From assembly GCA_016213845.1 (NCBI GenBank), contig JACQZN010000001.1, positions 34,235 to 98,234 of the forward strand: DNA of 64,000 nt, read 5' to 3'. This stretch comes from Candidatus Wallbacteria bacterium. Lineage in GTDB: Bacteria > Muiribacteriota > UBA6191 > JACPRK01. The notes below the pieces were generated by a model. That model made no database searches and was not told where the DNA came from. It worked only from the letters and a program-made list of their open reading frames with translations. A program made the translations under genes and the position numbers. This document shows, piece after piece, positions 10,801 to 17,605 of this stretch (the first letter of the stretch is position 1; every line of letters starts with the position of its first letter).

Positions 10801-11556
10801 CTGGATCTCAGCGATCAGGAAGTAGCTCCCCGGGTTGACGGAGGAGGGGAAGGGAAACGAAAACGATACGGTTTGCGCGAGAGTGGGACTCAAGCTGGGA
10901 AAACTGTTCTCGATGGTCGTGTCCGAGCTATCGAGAACGGTATCCGTGGAGAGCTTGATCAGGACCTGGGCGGAGGCCTGCCGGTAACCCGGATGGGGTG
11001 TGGAGTAGTCGATGTCGTACTCGCCGAAAAGCGTGTCCGCGATCGACACGGATGTGACGTTGGAGCGGACCGACAGCAGCCGGAGGTCAATCCGCACCGC
11101 GGTCACGGTGACGCGCAGGACATCCGCCTTGGACGCGGAGATAGAGGAGAACGTGCCGGCTTCGAAGCCGCTGATGTTGACGTCGATCTGCTGGGTGGCG
11201 CCGGGCACCGAGGCGAATCCGAGCGCCACGCCGGCGGGAATGTTCACAGTTCCGCCGACCGCGACCTCCACGGAGGGTGAAGGAAAGCGGTTCGACCCGG
11301 AGTGGAAGTTGTCCGCAGTGAAGTCCGCCGAGCGGATGTTGACGAAGTTCACAAACCCGGTCGTGGTGCCGGTATTGCTGATGGAGAGAGTCCCCGTGAG
11401 GATCTCGCCCGGGGCGCCGGACGTCGGGACGTCGAGCGTATTGATGACCAGCTGAGCTGCGGCATGAGCGGACGTCGGCGCGATACCGAGAGCGCCCCCC
11501 ACCATCAGCGCCAGAACGAACCCGAACCGGAGAGAAGATCGATTGTTCTTATTCAT
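1888..11556 (-). CDS. giant secreted modular protein (12 CARDB-like, PPC-like, NHL and PKD domains)
   Basis: 3,222 residues from the ATG at 11556, which has GGAGG seven bases upstream; the frame extends eight codons further but without support. The signal peptide ends near AHAAA (about residues 1-35). From about 154 to 1775 there are twelve CARDB-like beta-sandwich repeats, each opening with xDLRLLSV-like text and closing with GTYFLIGxxD...NExNN. A PPC-like domain interrupts them at about 660-770. One PKD domain (about 1780-1875) precedes about five NHL propeller repeats (about 1880-2235, with GDGG/GDGGLAT motifs). Six more PKD-like domains follow (about 2330-3050). The last ~160 residues contain two related halves (FAIQGNEGYLVS and FAIERGRAYLMS). 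I see no sortase, PEP-CTERM or membrane anchor. It is probably an extracellular or surface adhesion or carbohydrate-binding protein; the ligand is unknown. Confidence 0.85.
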   Translation of the reverse strand: MNKNNRSSLRFGFVLALMVGGALGIAPTSAHAAAQLVINTLDVPTSGAPGEILTGTLSISNTGTTTGFVNFVNIRSADFTADNFHSGSNRFPSPSVEVAVGGTVNIPAGVALGFASVPGATQQIDVNISGFEAGTFSSISASKADVLRVTVTAVRIDLRLLSVRSNVTSVSIADTLFGEYDIDYSTPHPGYRQASAQVLIKLSTDTVLDSSDTTIENSFPSLSPTLAQTVSFSFPFPSSVNPGSYFLIAEIQPDSSRPETTSSNNRAVSASPVQVTSSAFDLVFESVAAAPSATSAGSLLGTSYAVRLDGPSGDNRSFSVGVDLKLSLDQTPDDQDIFLDSDFFSISRGQRFGRPQSSRIPSTLATGSYFLIGRVDPPSFGSPFGSLRESNEQNNTFVRTPALSISGTPVDLRLLSVAAQVSTTAQLSTLPVTFSAIYEAPDAGFPFQSMQVDFYLSRDGRRAGAAYLTSAFPGSFAPGQTFGLSRSVSLPASVEPGSYKIVGVLDPNDSVKERNEGNNELGSGGVVGVTTSPVDFVLESVSSLTSTTSVTSQLVVSFTVVHNAPAGFSGRSIPVEFMLSRDRQVDASDQLLTSASSFFLNPGERFSGTATKFPPILADPGPYFLIGIADADKNTPEANEQNNVFVSANAVTLFRPPDDHADSPIDVQIPRDLLPNGTRLEAGIDFPRDIDVFAIQAIEGVPVNLVVDAPFFCRVTLFDQDGRRQLFQETGFGSTPIRRNYLPIFASGTYYVRVEHGSNNDIGRYQIFAEGVRADLRPLSLAIPSVASLADSLPVTVAIAMTSPQTNLPQLEVATTFYLSPNRALDRALDIPIGTASSFLTTGQPVVTSRMFPLGGIANLKPGNFFVIADVDGNDAFQETNELNNVFVSSSTVQIGDSGLDVRIADFRFLKQPVSAAPSFLMQTTLTVQITGSASPPGTRFNVLNRFLLSTDRVPDDFDVFVEQASMAIVAGGSSGGPRSFLVPTGVRPGQYFLLCETDYTGQVRESASAEGNNVQALGPFAVGPVAVDLSMTSVAAESRTVSAGGMVPVSVSAFYSAPTTDFGSLGVRFEAFLTRDPEGKLGRVDLSIPSPLFGVNMGPNSGFAGQGQYTFSAPGGVTPGTYFLRAKISSTNGIPETTLANNVVADPLPLTVTAGSKDIRLLDFTSPLTVTSALGLVPVTITLQIDDPGAMGTFQDSLSYRVLLSTSSTLGAGTQRELLSSFAYPLVNEPRIEQRQVAIQSDQAPGNYFLIVELNSNRGIAETTRANNVASIPITVVPGGIDLRFVNVQLLEPGESVGDSLAVSASARYEAPNRNFQSIYTRVTGWLSQDNSLQKGTDLKLNYTFTELVPNETRTEQLSLTIPASVVPGSYFVIGELDEFNSFKETNELNNVLASTQTASIFSAQTDFALLAMRSTRDALLPAETVPLTATVAYFAPSIGYPLRTVTLEACLSADSIFDKDSDRTMGQTSFNLSAGQVQDVAIRAFIPGAVPPGTYFIIGVLDRAGQLPDFNRANNALASQPVSMGSPVVDLNVLGVSFSPATTFALNELATTVTMSYSVPDVSRFDPIPVSADIFLEKSPAINIYSPSPREYRSVTVIPNQTMVFQFPVNVGGMTPGQYFLGVAADRSGVLGEQNKFNNLRFAADPLTLTTPPTIDFSLGAFSVTTPAVKSGVSFSVPVAISLTTPELDSDHTAFVSLYLSESGLLTDTVRSIGTRFFFDVAGGQTTTGTVSCSVARNQAAGTYFVVGVVSPSGRVDGNPANDRVRSSNTVTVVAPTSNRPPVAKAGPDRILALGRFINLEGLASDADGDSTTVRWSEVTSTGVLGSATTSSTRLRLQPGALGNFTLRLTATDPFGATGSDDVVVSVRNASELGPIIDTVIGPVEASGSSSEGEAALRTYISGPDDVGLDAQGSLYYAEGSSNRVRKMDAATRTVRTIAGPAHNSSASSSGSNSPFTPGFSGDNGLAVDARFARPEGLSVVGVDDILIADTFNHRIRRVSGGTVQTVAGGLLLDPFNASGYAGDGQLATNAALNKPHQAIRQASTGDLFIADTGNHAVRRVAFSSGIITTVAGRGFPGSSGDGGLATQALLNFPTRLAFDSQGGLLICEDQGHRVRRIDPATGRISTLAGTGQPGFSGDAGLAKDAQLFGPDGVALDSAAFGYVSDSNNHRIRRIAPTPRVISSLAGNGTAADFGDGGPAAISQVCDPVGMAVDGQRNIFFGTGTGKIRTIGASTAPAAIAPAMVLKPSDSSGSFSVANDTDLGTPGIQVTVSYSGLQDANGSTVSDKLLELVVTPTAGGATVTYTATVVSGNVTFTNVNLTAATVYDFAVRDPSTGQELTRQRVTEGRAPQAVVRPILADNAGPQLVRLDATGSFDPDPGDTLTYKWEILRPPTPANVATLSSADEAASLLRYRANASGTYAFRLTVTDRTGRTSVAQVQFSVKNVPPLAEPGLPQQFLLPNPASTIPANRTTTVAVLDGRASQDANGDPFTYRWRLVKRPASAVALNRTTSPVILEPNAPATRVQFSADRSTDGRVLDSGAYVFSLTVTDPLGDSSTRLVEVRALDPRNVIPNANAGLDRAVVITRVSTGSLDVVRDIPDPLDPKKPVQFIRLDGRESADSPPPGGLPRRLTYQWTVTSAPAGSNVTSPLFPNLADTPLAQFVPDLAGTYRFQLVVNNTQFDSSPDTVDIDVSIRDSNATPSAEFRVRDTARGRISSFATPVLTFTVGDIVTLDGSFSTDRDDPNQLTYQWTQISGDRVALAPSESTSQPAFQPTTAGSYDFELVVTDPKGSKSRPALGRAVVLAEGDRLPVLSLRASATSTTAQGVDFGDEVTEGTTSSLRVTLPTTVTLTAIVVDPEVQANTQRLNYGFQQVAGPTVALTTGAVNTVSLQSQVQFTPTTSRVHVFQCTVEQLDATGKPTGVQVRRFIRVIVNSLTNSVPVARARVLPNKTSIGLCEPVRLDGSNSEDSGPNSTASVLYRWTQVAGPQIVLSNPFSSLTTFVAPDLGSDDPREVVFALVVDDGNDQSDPFNVSITLDPTTTQTVSLPLRRGLDLVSVAVTPGTSYTAADLSALTSSPIVIRTFQGEDGSMQFQAWHSALNLAPFAIQGNEGYLVSSRRSAITVPVTGRAWPGTGLARALGQGTNLVAYPRGAPSNETAEKLRDRAGASFVVRFDATTGKFDVYLPGLTTTPFAIERGRAYLMSVPSSRTLSLPTCAE

Positions 11557-11749
11557 GGCTGAACCTCCACTGCGCCCCATTCAAACACCGCATTCCGAGG
11601 CTTACCAACAGAATTTGTGCCAGCCTGAAGAGCCGCGCCGGAACTGTAGCCTGCCTCACCCATCGGTTCTCGAGGCGCGCGCGACAGCGGAGGATTTCCG
11701 CTCGACTGCACGACTCGGGGCAGACTCCACGAGCAAGCTGCTCGATGGG

Positions 11750-12529
11750 CTATGCCCCCCGGGCCACGACCAGCGAGCCCGATTCATAGCGCCTGAGCCC
11801 AGCCTGGAACACGGCGCGACCGATGGCCAGGGCCGCCACTGCCCCGGCTGCAAGCTCGAGCAACCCCACGACCGAAAACTCGCGCAGCAGGCCTGCCGGC
11901 AGGTACGTCATGAAGCCGGCCGGGACGATCGTGAAGAGCATGAACTTGGTCCAGCCCCGAAAGACGCCAGGAGGATAGAGGCTGAAGGTGATCAGCGCGT
12001 TTCCCATCAGCCCCGCTATCCCCTCCGCGGAGCCCGCCCAGAACGCCATCGAGTGCGCCGTCAGGCAAAACCCGAGCATGACGGCTGCTCCCAGGACGCT
12101 GACGACCAGAAAAAGCGCCGTCTGGGCCGGATCGGCGCCGAAAAGCAGCGCAAACAGGCTCAACCCGAAGAGCAGGTCTCCCCAGGCCGACAAGTTCATC
12201 CCGCTCACCAGGATGTGATGCATCGGATCCGGCGGCATCGAGAGCACTGCGTCCAGCCCCCCCTGGGCGATCAGCCGCGAGAGCTTCAGCACGTTTCCGA
12301 AGAGCCCCGCCGTGATGCCGAAGGCCGTCGTCCCGACTGCGTAGAGGAGCAGCATGTCCTGCATCTTCCAATCGCCCACCCCGCCGAACTTCCCGAAGAC
12401 CACCCACCAGAAGAAGAGCAGGAACAGGTCGTTGAGCGCCATGAACAGCACCTGCGACAGGAAGCTCCAGCGGTACTGCATCGCCGCCTTGAGCTGCAGC
12501 GCGGCCATCACGAAGGTGAAGCGGATCAT
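11750..12529 (-). CDS. ABC-2 type transporter permease (DUF990-like family)
   Basis: 259 residues with about six hydrophobic segments. The N-terminus (MIRFTFVMAALQLKAAMQYR) and the overall pattern match the ABC-2 permeases that usually occur in pairs beside an ABC ATPase. The ATG at 12529 is the first good start. No ATPase or partner permease is adjacent: arcC lies upstream and the giant gene downstream. The gene is therefore an orphan, or its partners are encoded elsewhere. The substrate cannot be read from the sequence. A composite repeat element lies directly upstream and may have separated it from former neighbours. Confidence 0.75.
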   Translation of the reverse strand: MIRFTFVMAALQLKAAMQYRWSFLSQVLFMALNDLFLLFFWWVVFGKFGGVGDWKMQDMLLLYAVGTTAFGITAGLFGNVLKLSRLIAQGGLDAVLSMPPDPMHHILVSGMNLSAWGDLLFGLSLFALLFGADPAQTALFLVVSVLGAAVMLGFCLTAHSMAFWAGSAEGIAGLMGNALITFSLYPPGVFRGWTKFMLFTIVPAGFMTYLPAGLLREFSVVGLLELAAGAVAALAIGRAVFQAGLRRYESGSLVVARGA

Positions 12530-12544
12530 GTGCGGTGGGCTCCC

Positions 12545-12732
12545 TCGACACGACCGCTCACGCGGTCGGCTCAGGATGACCCTTCGACGAGCTCAGGGTG
12601 AGCGGGGGGGGGCGGGCTTGGGCAGGGGCTCGGGCGGGGGCGGGGGCGGGGGCTATGGCGAGGCCAGTCCGAAGTCGCGTAGCCAGTACACCTACTGTCT
12701 GCTCCCTTCCACCTTCCATCTTCTACTCCCCC
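12545..12732. repeat. composite intergenic repeat element, copy A
   Basis: The order is: a palindrome GACCGC-TCAC-GCGGTC; the text GCTCAGGATGACCCTTCGAC and GCTCAGGGTGAGC; a G-run; a hexamer tract (GGGCNN)n at about 12613-12656; the tag CCGAAGTCGCGTAGCCA; and heptamers CCTTCCA, CCTTCCA, TCTTCTA. The same order recurs at 29349-29528. The stop codon of carbamate kinase (12723-12725) lies inside the terminal heptamers. Confidence 0.85.
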
Positions 12733-13673
12733 ACAATCTCCGTCCCTGCGCGGCCGTCCAGCGCCTCGGTCATCTTTTCGAGGCTGGTAATGACGGCTCG
12801 TTTTCCGCCCCAATCGATGAACTGACACGTGGCCTCGATCTTCGGACCCATCGAGCCCTTCGGAAACTGGCCTTGGGCCATGTGCTGGCGGGCCTGTGTG
12901 GTGGTTAGCCGGGCGTGGGCCTTCTGCGACGGCTTGCCGAAATCGGTGCAGACCTGCTCGACGGCGGTCTGGATCAGGAAGGTGTCGGCGCCGATGTCCC
13001 GGGCCAGCAGGGCGGAGCCGAAGTCCTTGTCGATCACGGCCGCGCAGCCCGAGAGCGTGCCGTCGGCCGCCCGGGCGACGGGAATGCCGCCGCCGCCGGC
13101 CGCGATCACGACGAAGTCCTTATCGACCAGCTCGCGAATCGCCGGCGTCTCCACCAGCTCGATCGGCCTGGGCGAGGCGACCACTCGACGCCAGCCGCGG
13201 CCGGCGTCCTCCACCATCGTCCAACCCTCCACGCGCTGGCGCTCGGCCGCTTCCGCTGCGCTGTAGAAGCTGCCAATCGGCTTGCTCGGCTTGGAAAAGG
13301 CCGGGTCCGACGCGTCAACCACCGTCTGCGTCACGAGCGTCACGGCACGCTTGCGAATCCCCCTTCGCAGGAACTCGTTGGCCAGGCATTGCTGGACCTG
13401 GTAGCCGATCGCACCCTGAGTGTCGGCCCCGATGCTGTCGAGCGGGACCTCGTGCAGCTTCCCGCGCCCGAGCTCCGACCTGAGCAGGATGAACCCGACC
13501 TGGGGGCCGTTTCCGTGCGTGATCACCACCCTCCAGCCCCGCTCGATCAGCCCGGCGATGTGCCCGCAACTCTCGCGGACCGCCGTCCACTGATCCTCCA
13601 CGGTCTGGTGGTCCTTGTCCTTGATGAGCGAGTTGCCGCCGATGGCAACCACCACAGTTCCCTGCGCTCCCAT
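12723..13673 (-). CDS. arcC: carbamate kinase
   Basis: 316 residues from the ATG at 13673. It shows the family hallmarks VVVAIGGNSL near the N-terminus, THGNGPQVG, and the later AAGGGGIPVA and AVIDKDFGSALLA segments. It makes ATP from carbamoyl phosphate and ADP in the cytoplasm. The ATG has GAGGAG seven bases upstream; a GTG two codons earlier is too close to that site. The preceding gene is a YgeW-type carbamoyltransferase, so the pair could release carbamoyl phosphate and harvest ATP, as proposed for yqeA beside ygeW in E. coli. Both the ribosome-binding site and the stop codon lie in heptamer repeats. Confidence 0.92.
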   Translation of the reverse strand: MGAQGTVVVAIGGNSLIKDKDHQTVEDQWTAVRESCGHIAGLIERGWRVVITHGNGPQVGFILLRSELGRGKLHEVPLDSIGADTQGAIGYQVQQCLANEFLRRGIRKRAVTLVTQTVVDASDPAFSKPSKPIGSFYSAAEAAERQRVEGWTMVEDAGRGWRRVVASPRPIELVETPAIRELVDKDFVVIAAGGGGIPVARAADGTLSGCAAVIDKDFGSALLARDIGADTFLIQTAVEQVCTDFGKPSQKAHARLTTTQARQHMAQGQFPKGSMGPKIEATCQFIDWGGKRAVITSLEKMTEALDGRAGTEIVGE

Positions 13674-13684
13674 CGCCACGCTCC

Positions 13685-13740
13685 TCGCTACCGCCTACTC
13701 GCTACTCACTACTCGCTACTCACTACTTGCTTTTGGCTAC
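13685..13740. repeat. heptanucleotide tandem repeat (TCRCTAC)n
   Basis: Eight consecutive seven-base units: TCGCTAC, CGCCTAC, TCGCTAC, TCACTAC, TCGCTAC, TCACTAC, TTGCTTT, TGGCTAC. On the minus strand each full unit contains TAG, and a period of seven puts a stop into all three frames. The ygeW-like stop codon (13737-13739) is in the last unit. The arcC ribosome-binding site lies at the other edge of the tract. Confidence 0.9.
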
Positions 13741-14753
13741 GGCCTCCCACCCATCGTCAGGGCCATGATCGCCTTGACGGTGTGCAGGCGGTTCTCGGCC
13801 TCGTCGAACACGATCGATTGCGGTCCGTCGATCACCGCGTCGGTGACCTCGCTGCCCCGGTCCGCAGGCAGCGGGTGCATATAGACCGCGTGCTTGGCGG
13901 CCAAGGCCATCCGCCGCTCATCGCAGATCCAGTCCTTGTACTTGTTGAGCAGCGCCATGCCCTGAGGCTTCTTCTGGTCCTCCGGGACGCCCTGGTCGAA
14001 GAGGTACTGGTGGCAGCCCCAGGACTTCGGGTAGACCACGTCGGCCCCGCGGAAGGCCTCGTCCATGTCATGGACCACCTTGATGGTGCTGCCCGATTCC
14101 GCAGCGAACTTGCGGGCGGCCTCCATCGTGTGCGGCATCAGGTAGAACTCCTTGGGGTAGGCAATCGTCAGGTCGATGCCGAACCTGGGCATCAGCCACG
14201 CCAGCCCCTGCGGCACCGAAAGCGGGCGCGCGTAGGACGGGGCGTACGTCCACGCCACGGTCATCTTGAGCCCCTTGGAGTTCGTCCCGAACTTCTCCCG
14301 CACCGTCATCAGGTCGGCGATCGCCTGACAGGGATGGTCCACGTCGCACTGCAGGTTCACGATCGGGATGGTGGCGTGCTCGGCCACCTCGCGGATGTAC
14401 TTGTTACCCGTGCCGTAGAAGCAGTTTCGGATGGCGATGCCGTGCCCGTAGCGCGACAGCACCTTTCCGGTGTCCTTCGGCGTCTCGCCGTGGGAGATCT
14501 GCATCTTGTCCGGGGTCAGGTCGTGCGCATGGCCGCCCAGCTGCGTCATCCCGGCCTCGGTGCTGTTGCGCGTGCGGGTCGACTGTTCGAAGAACATCAT
14601 GAAGAGCGTCTTGTCCTGGAGCAGCCGGTGCGGCATCCCCAGCGCAAACATCCTCTTCAACTCGGAGGAGCAATCGAGTACGGTTTCGAGCTCCTCCTTC
14701 GTCCAGTCGGGCGTCTCGATCCAATCCTTGCCTCGCAACAGCGTCTGCGTCAT
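13737..14753 (-). CDS. ygeW: YgeW-type (knotted family) carbamoyltransferase
   Basis: 338 residues. The carbamoyl-phosphate motif STRTR is in FFEQSTRTRNS (about 54-64). The segment NLQCDVDHPCQAIADL, followed later by WTYAPSYARPLSVPQG and DVVYPKSWG, matches E. coli YgeW far better than ornithine or aspartate carbamoyltransferases. GGAGG lies seven bases before the ATG. It sits between a YgeY-like hydrolase (38 bases upstream) and carbamate kinase. By family it should move a carbamoyl group between a ureido compound and phosphate. In the purine-degradation context a ureido derivative of 2,3-diaminopropionate is a plausible substrate, but this is inferred, not visible in the sequence. Confidence 0.85.
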   Translation of the reverse strand: MTQTLLRGKDWIETPDWTKEELETVLDCSSELKRMFALGMPHRLLQDKTLFMMFFEQSTRTRNSTEAGMTQLGGHAHDLTPDKMQISHGETPKDTGKVLSRYGHGIAIRNCFYGTGNKYIREVAEHATIPIVNLQCDVDHPCQAIADLMTVREKFGTNSKGLKMTVAWTYAPSYARPLSVPQGLAWLMPRFGIDLTIAYPKEFYLMPHTMEAARKFAAESGSTIKVVHDMDEAFRGADVVYPKSWGCHQYLFDQGVPEDQKKPQGMALLNKYKDWICDERRMALAAKHAVYMHPLPADRGSEVTDAVIDGPQSIVFDEAENRLHTVKAIMALTMGGRP

Positions 14754-14791
14754 CTCATTGCCTCCGGGTCAAGCTCGATCGGTAAGTTCGT

Positions 14792-16003
14792 TCACTTCTT
14801 GCCAACGCGCGCCAGCAGCAGCTGCGGGATCGCGGCGTAGAAGACCGCGGCTTCCAGCAGGTCCTGCACCTTGATGTGCTCCTCGGTGGTGTGCGCGTAG
14901 ATCTCGTTGGCGGCGCCGAAGCCAACCGACGGAATCCCCAACCGGCCCATCGAGGCCGATCCGTTCGTCCCGAAGATCCACTTGTCCACGACCGGCTTCT
15001 TCTTCAGCGCGATCGTCGCGGCCTCGACGGCCGACTGGATCAGCGGGTGGCTTTCCGGCAGCTCCCAGGACGGGAAGTACTTCTCCTGCTTCACCTTGAG
15101 CCCCGTGTAGCAGATCGCCTCGTACTGCAGGATGTCCACGGTCGCCTGGGCGTCCTTCACCGCGGGCAGCTCGAGGATCTGCTGCACCGCCAGCTCCTTG
15201 GTCTCGCCCGTCGTCAACCGGCGGTCCAGGTAGATGGTGCACTCGTCGGGCACGGCGTTGAGGCTGGGCGTCTTGCACTCGATCTTGGTCACGGCGACGG
15301 TCCCCTTGCCGAGGAAGCCGGGCGACTTCAGCTTCTTGTCGAGCTTGGCGATCTGGTCGATGATCTTCGTCATCCGGTAGATGGCGTTGACGCCTCGCGG
15401 CGGGCAGCTGGCGTGGCAAGATCGGCCCTTGGTGACGACCTTGAGCTCCACGCGGCCGCGATGTCCTCGGTAGACCTTCATGTCGGTCGCCTCGGTGAGC
15501 ACCATGAAGTCGGGGCGGATCTTCTCCTTCTCGACGATGTGCATGATGCAGAGACCGTCGCACTCTTCCTCCTGGCAGCTGCCGACCACGTAGAGCGTGT
15601 AGTCGCCATCCAGCTTCAGGTCCTTGATCAGCTTGCCGCCGTAGACCATCGCGGCCATCACGCCCTTCTGGTCGGTGGCGCCGCGCCCGTAGATCTTGCC
15701 GTCCTCGAACTTGCCCTTGAAGGGGTCCCAGCTCCACGCCGTCGGGTCGCCGATGCCGACCGTGTCGATGTGGGCGTCAATCATGATCTTCGTCTTGCCG
15801 TTGCCGATGCGGCCGATGACGTTGCCCATGCGGTCGACCTTGATCTCGTCGAAGCCGCACTTCTTCATCTCCTTGGAGATGACCTCCACGAGCGCCCCCT
15901 CCTGACAGGAGAAGCTGGGTGTGCGCACGATGTCGCGACAGAAGCGGGTGATGTCCTTCTCGTACTTCTTGACCTGCTTGTGGAGGGCGTCCTTGTCGAG
16001 CAT
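14792..16003 (-). CDS. ygeY: YgeY-type M20 amidohydrolase/peptidase
   Basis: 403 residues, typical for the ArgE/DapE/M20 family. The metal-site motifs are visible: MIDAHIDTVGIGD (first His and Asp), YGRGATDQKG (bridging Asp), SCQEEECDG (catalytic Glu pair), and a late YAHTTEEH carrying the final His. The protein matches the YgeY (putative selenium-metabolism hydrolase) subgroup, which is consistent with its place beside the ygeW-like gene. It is expected to be a cytosolic zinc-dependent hydrolase of an N-carbamoyl or N-acyl amino-acid-like intermediate. AAAGGA precedes the ATG at a normal distance. The PLP enzyme lies 54 bases upstream on the same strand. Confidence 0.85.
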   Translation of the reverse strand: MLDKDALHKQVKKYEKDITRFCRDIVRTPSFSCQEGALVEVISKEMKKCGFDEIKVDRMGNVIGRIGNGKTKIMIDAHIDTVGIGDPTAWSWDPFKGKFEDGKIYGRGATDQKGVMAAMVYGGKLIKDLKLDGDYTLYVVGSCQEEECDGLCIMHIVEKEKIRPDFMVLTEATDMKVYRGHRGRVELKVVTKGRSCHASCPPRGVNAIYRMTKIIDQIAKLDKKLKSPGFLGKGTVAVTKIECKTPSLNAVPDECTIYLDRRLTTGETKELAVQQILELPAVKDAQATVDILQYEAICYTGLKVKQEKYFPSWELPESHPLIQSAVEAATIALKKKPVVDKWIFGTNGSASMGRLGIPSVGFGAANEIYAHTTEEHIKVQDLLEAAVFYAAIPQLLLARVGKK

Positions 16004-16057
16004 GGGCGGTGTCCTTTCGGCCCTGGCTGGGCCGGCCGGCCGTGTTGGGCCAGGGTC

Positions 16058-17470
16058 TCAGTTGCGAAGTTTGGCGATCTCGCGATCCATCTCGGGGATC
16101 GCCGCGTACTCGGCGTCCCAGAACTCCTGCTTCTTCATGCGATCCAGGTAGGGCTTGCCGTAACCGAACTGCGTCCAGACCTCTTCCTTCTGATCGAAGA
16201 GGCGCTTCTTCTGGCGCGCGCCGCGGACGTCCAGGATCTCGTCGGCGTCGGCGCCCAGGAAGATCGCGCGGGCCCAGCGCTCCAGCACGCGGTCGTCGAT
16301 GGAGCGGTCGTCGATGCGGCCCATCCGCTCGCCGAGCTCGCCAATGACGGAGTAGTAGCGGTCGATCCCGTCCGTCGCTATCGTGACCACGTTCTGCTTG
16401 CGGCCCAGGTCCAGCGCCCGCGCCATCTTGATGGCGCCCAGCACGTTGCAGACACCGCTGACGCCGAACACGCCCGCCAGCGACTTCATCAGCTTGGGAT
16501 CGACCCCCAGCTTCTTCGTCAGGATGTGGGCGCCCTCGTAGAGGACCTTCAAGCCCATGACGCAGTCGTCGTCATGGACCAGTACGACGTAGTCGGTCGT
16601 CAGAACATTGTGGATCAGCGTCACCATCTTGTCGCCGATCCCCTCGATGCGGTGCTGGCCGCGCAGGTTCCGGTAGAGCGTCGCGCACTCGCGCGGCTCG
16701 ACGGCGGCGATGGCTGCACCCGGGAAGACCGACTTGATCTCGTCGCCGGCAGCCAGCGTGCCCGCGCTGCCCGGCGCGCTGACGAAGCAGGCGACCTTCC
16801 CGTCGCCGACGTCGGAAGCGGCCTCGAGCGCGCTGCGGCCCGTCACGTACCGATGGAAGCGGTAGTTCGGCAAGAGCTCGAACTGCGCCAGCGGGTAGTT
16901 CGACGGATTCTTCTTGAGATCGTGCGTCCGCTCCAGCGTCAGGATGACGTCGCTCTCCGTACCGGGCGTCAGGTCCAGCGCACCGCCGTACTTGCGGATG
17001 CGCTCGTAACGCTCCTTGCTCATCCCGTCCGGCATGATCACGACGCAGGCATAGCCCTTGAGCTTGGAGACATAGGCCGTGCCGATGCCGAAATTGCCCG
17101 TCGAAGGGCCCAGCACCGTCTTCTCGCCCGGCCGGATCTCGCCGTTCACCTCGCCCTCGACCAGCGTCGAGTAGGCCGGCCCCACCTTGTGGGAGCCGCT
17201 CGGGAAGTCGCGCCCCACCATCACGACGATGTTGGCCTTTACCCCCGTCAGCTCGGGGGGAAGGACCACCTTGCGCACGCGGCCGCCCTTGGCGTCGCGC
17301 CAGTGGATGTTGTAGAGGTTGGCCGGGTCCAGCTCCCGGCTGCGGGCGCTCGCCGCAGCCTTGCGAAGCTCGGCTGGCAGCTTCCGCGGGTGGAGCATCT
17401 CCTCGTACGTGGGACCACAGACGATCGCCGTGCGGCCCGAGCCCGGGCCGCCTGAGGTGCGCGGAGGCAC
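16058..17470 (-). CDS. fold-type-II PLP enzyme (cysteine synthase/ammonia-lyase-like) of the yge cluster
   Basis: 470 residues from a GTG with AAAGGAG nine bases upstream. The PLP lysine is in FPSGSHKVGPAYSTL, and the phosphate loop is GPSTGNFGIGTAY. Both are characteristic of tryptophan-synthase-beta-fold enzymes. It is longer than, and clearly divergent from, E. coli YgeX (diaminopropionate ammonia-lyase, about 398 residues), yet it occupies the position YgeX would have next to ygeY-ygeW-arcC. The simplest inference is a lyase acting on 2,3-diaminopropionate or a related amino acid, but the substrate is unproven. It is the first gene of this leftward operon. The 135 bases upstream (17471-17605) should hold the promoter; I could not identify clear boxes. 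Confidence 0.75.
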   Translation of the reverse strand: MPPRTSGGPGSGRTAIVCGPTYEEMLHPRKLPAELRKAAASARSRELDPANLYNIHWRDAKGGRVRKVVLPPELTGVKANIVVMVGRDFPSGSHKVGPAYSTLVEGEVNGEIRPGEKTVLGPSTGNFGIGTAYVSKLKGYACVVIMPDGMSKERYERIRKYGGALDLTPGTESDVILTLERTHDLKKNPSNYPLAQFELLPNYRFHRYVTGRSALEAASDVGDGKVACFVSAPGSAGTLAAGDEIKSVFPGAAIAAVEPRECATLYRNLRGQHRIEGIGDKMVTLIHNVLTTDYVVLVHDDDCVMGLKVLYEGAHILTKKLGVDPKLMKSLAGVFGVSGVCNVLGAIKMARALDLGRKQNVVTIATDGIDRYYSVIGELGERMGRIDDRSIDDRVLERWARAIFLGADADEILDVRGARQKKRLFDQKEEVWTQFGYGKPYLDRMKKQEFWDAEYAAIPEMDREIAKLRN

Positions 17471-17605
17471 TTCGTTTGCTCCTTTCTCGAGAGGACGTTC
17501 GGGAACGGCGCGAGTGTATCAAGCGCCTTCATGTCGAGTCAATCGCGCGCGCGACGCCGCTCTTGGTCGGGACCGTAGCAGACTCGGCCGCTCCAGTGAC
17601 TCCAA

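Noticed and set aside
12545..13740. CRISPR array
   Set aside because: The repeats are short (6-7 bases), contiguous and degenerate, with no spacers or cas genes.
14876..17455. 859-codon plus-strand open frame opposite ygeY and the PLP enzyme
   Set aside because: Antisense to conserved genes with clear motifs and ribosome-binding sites; no recognisable domain.
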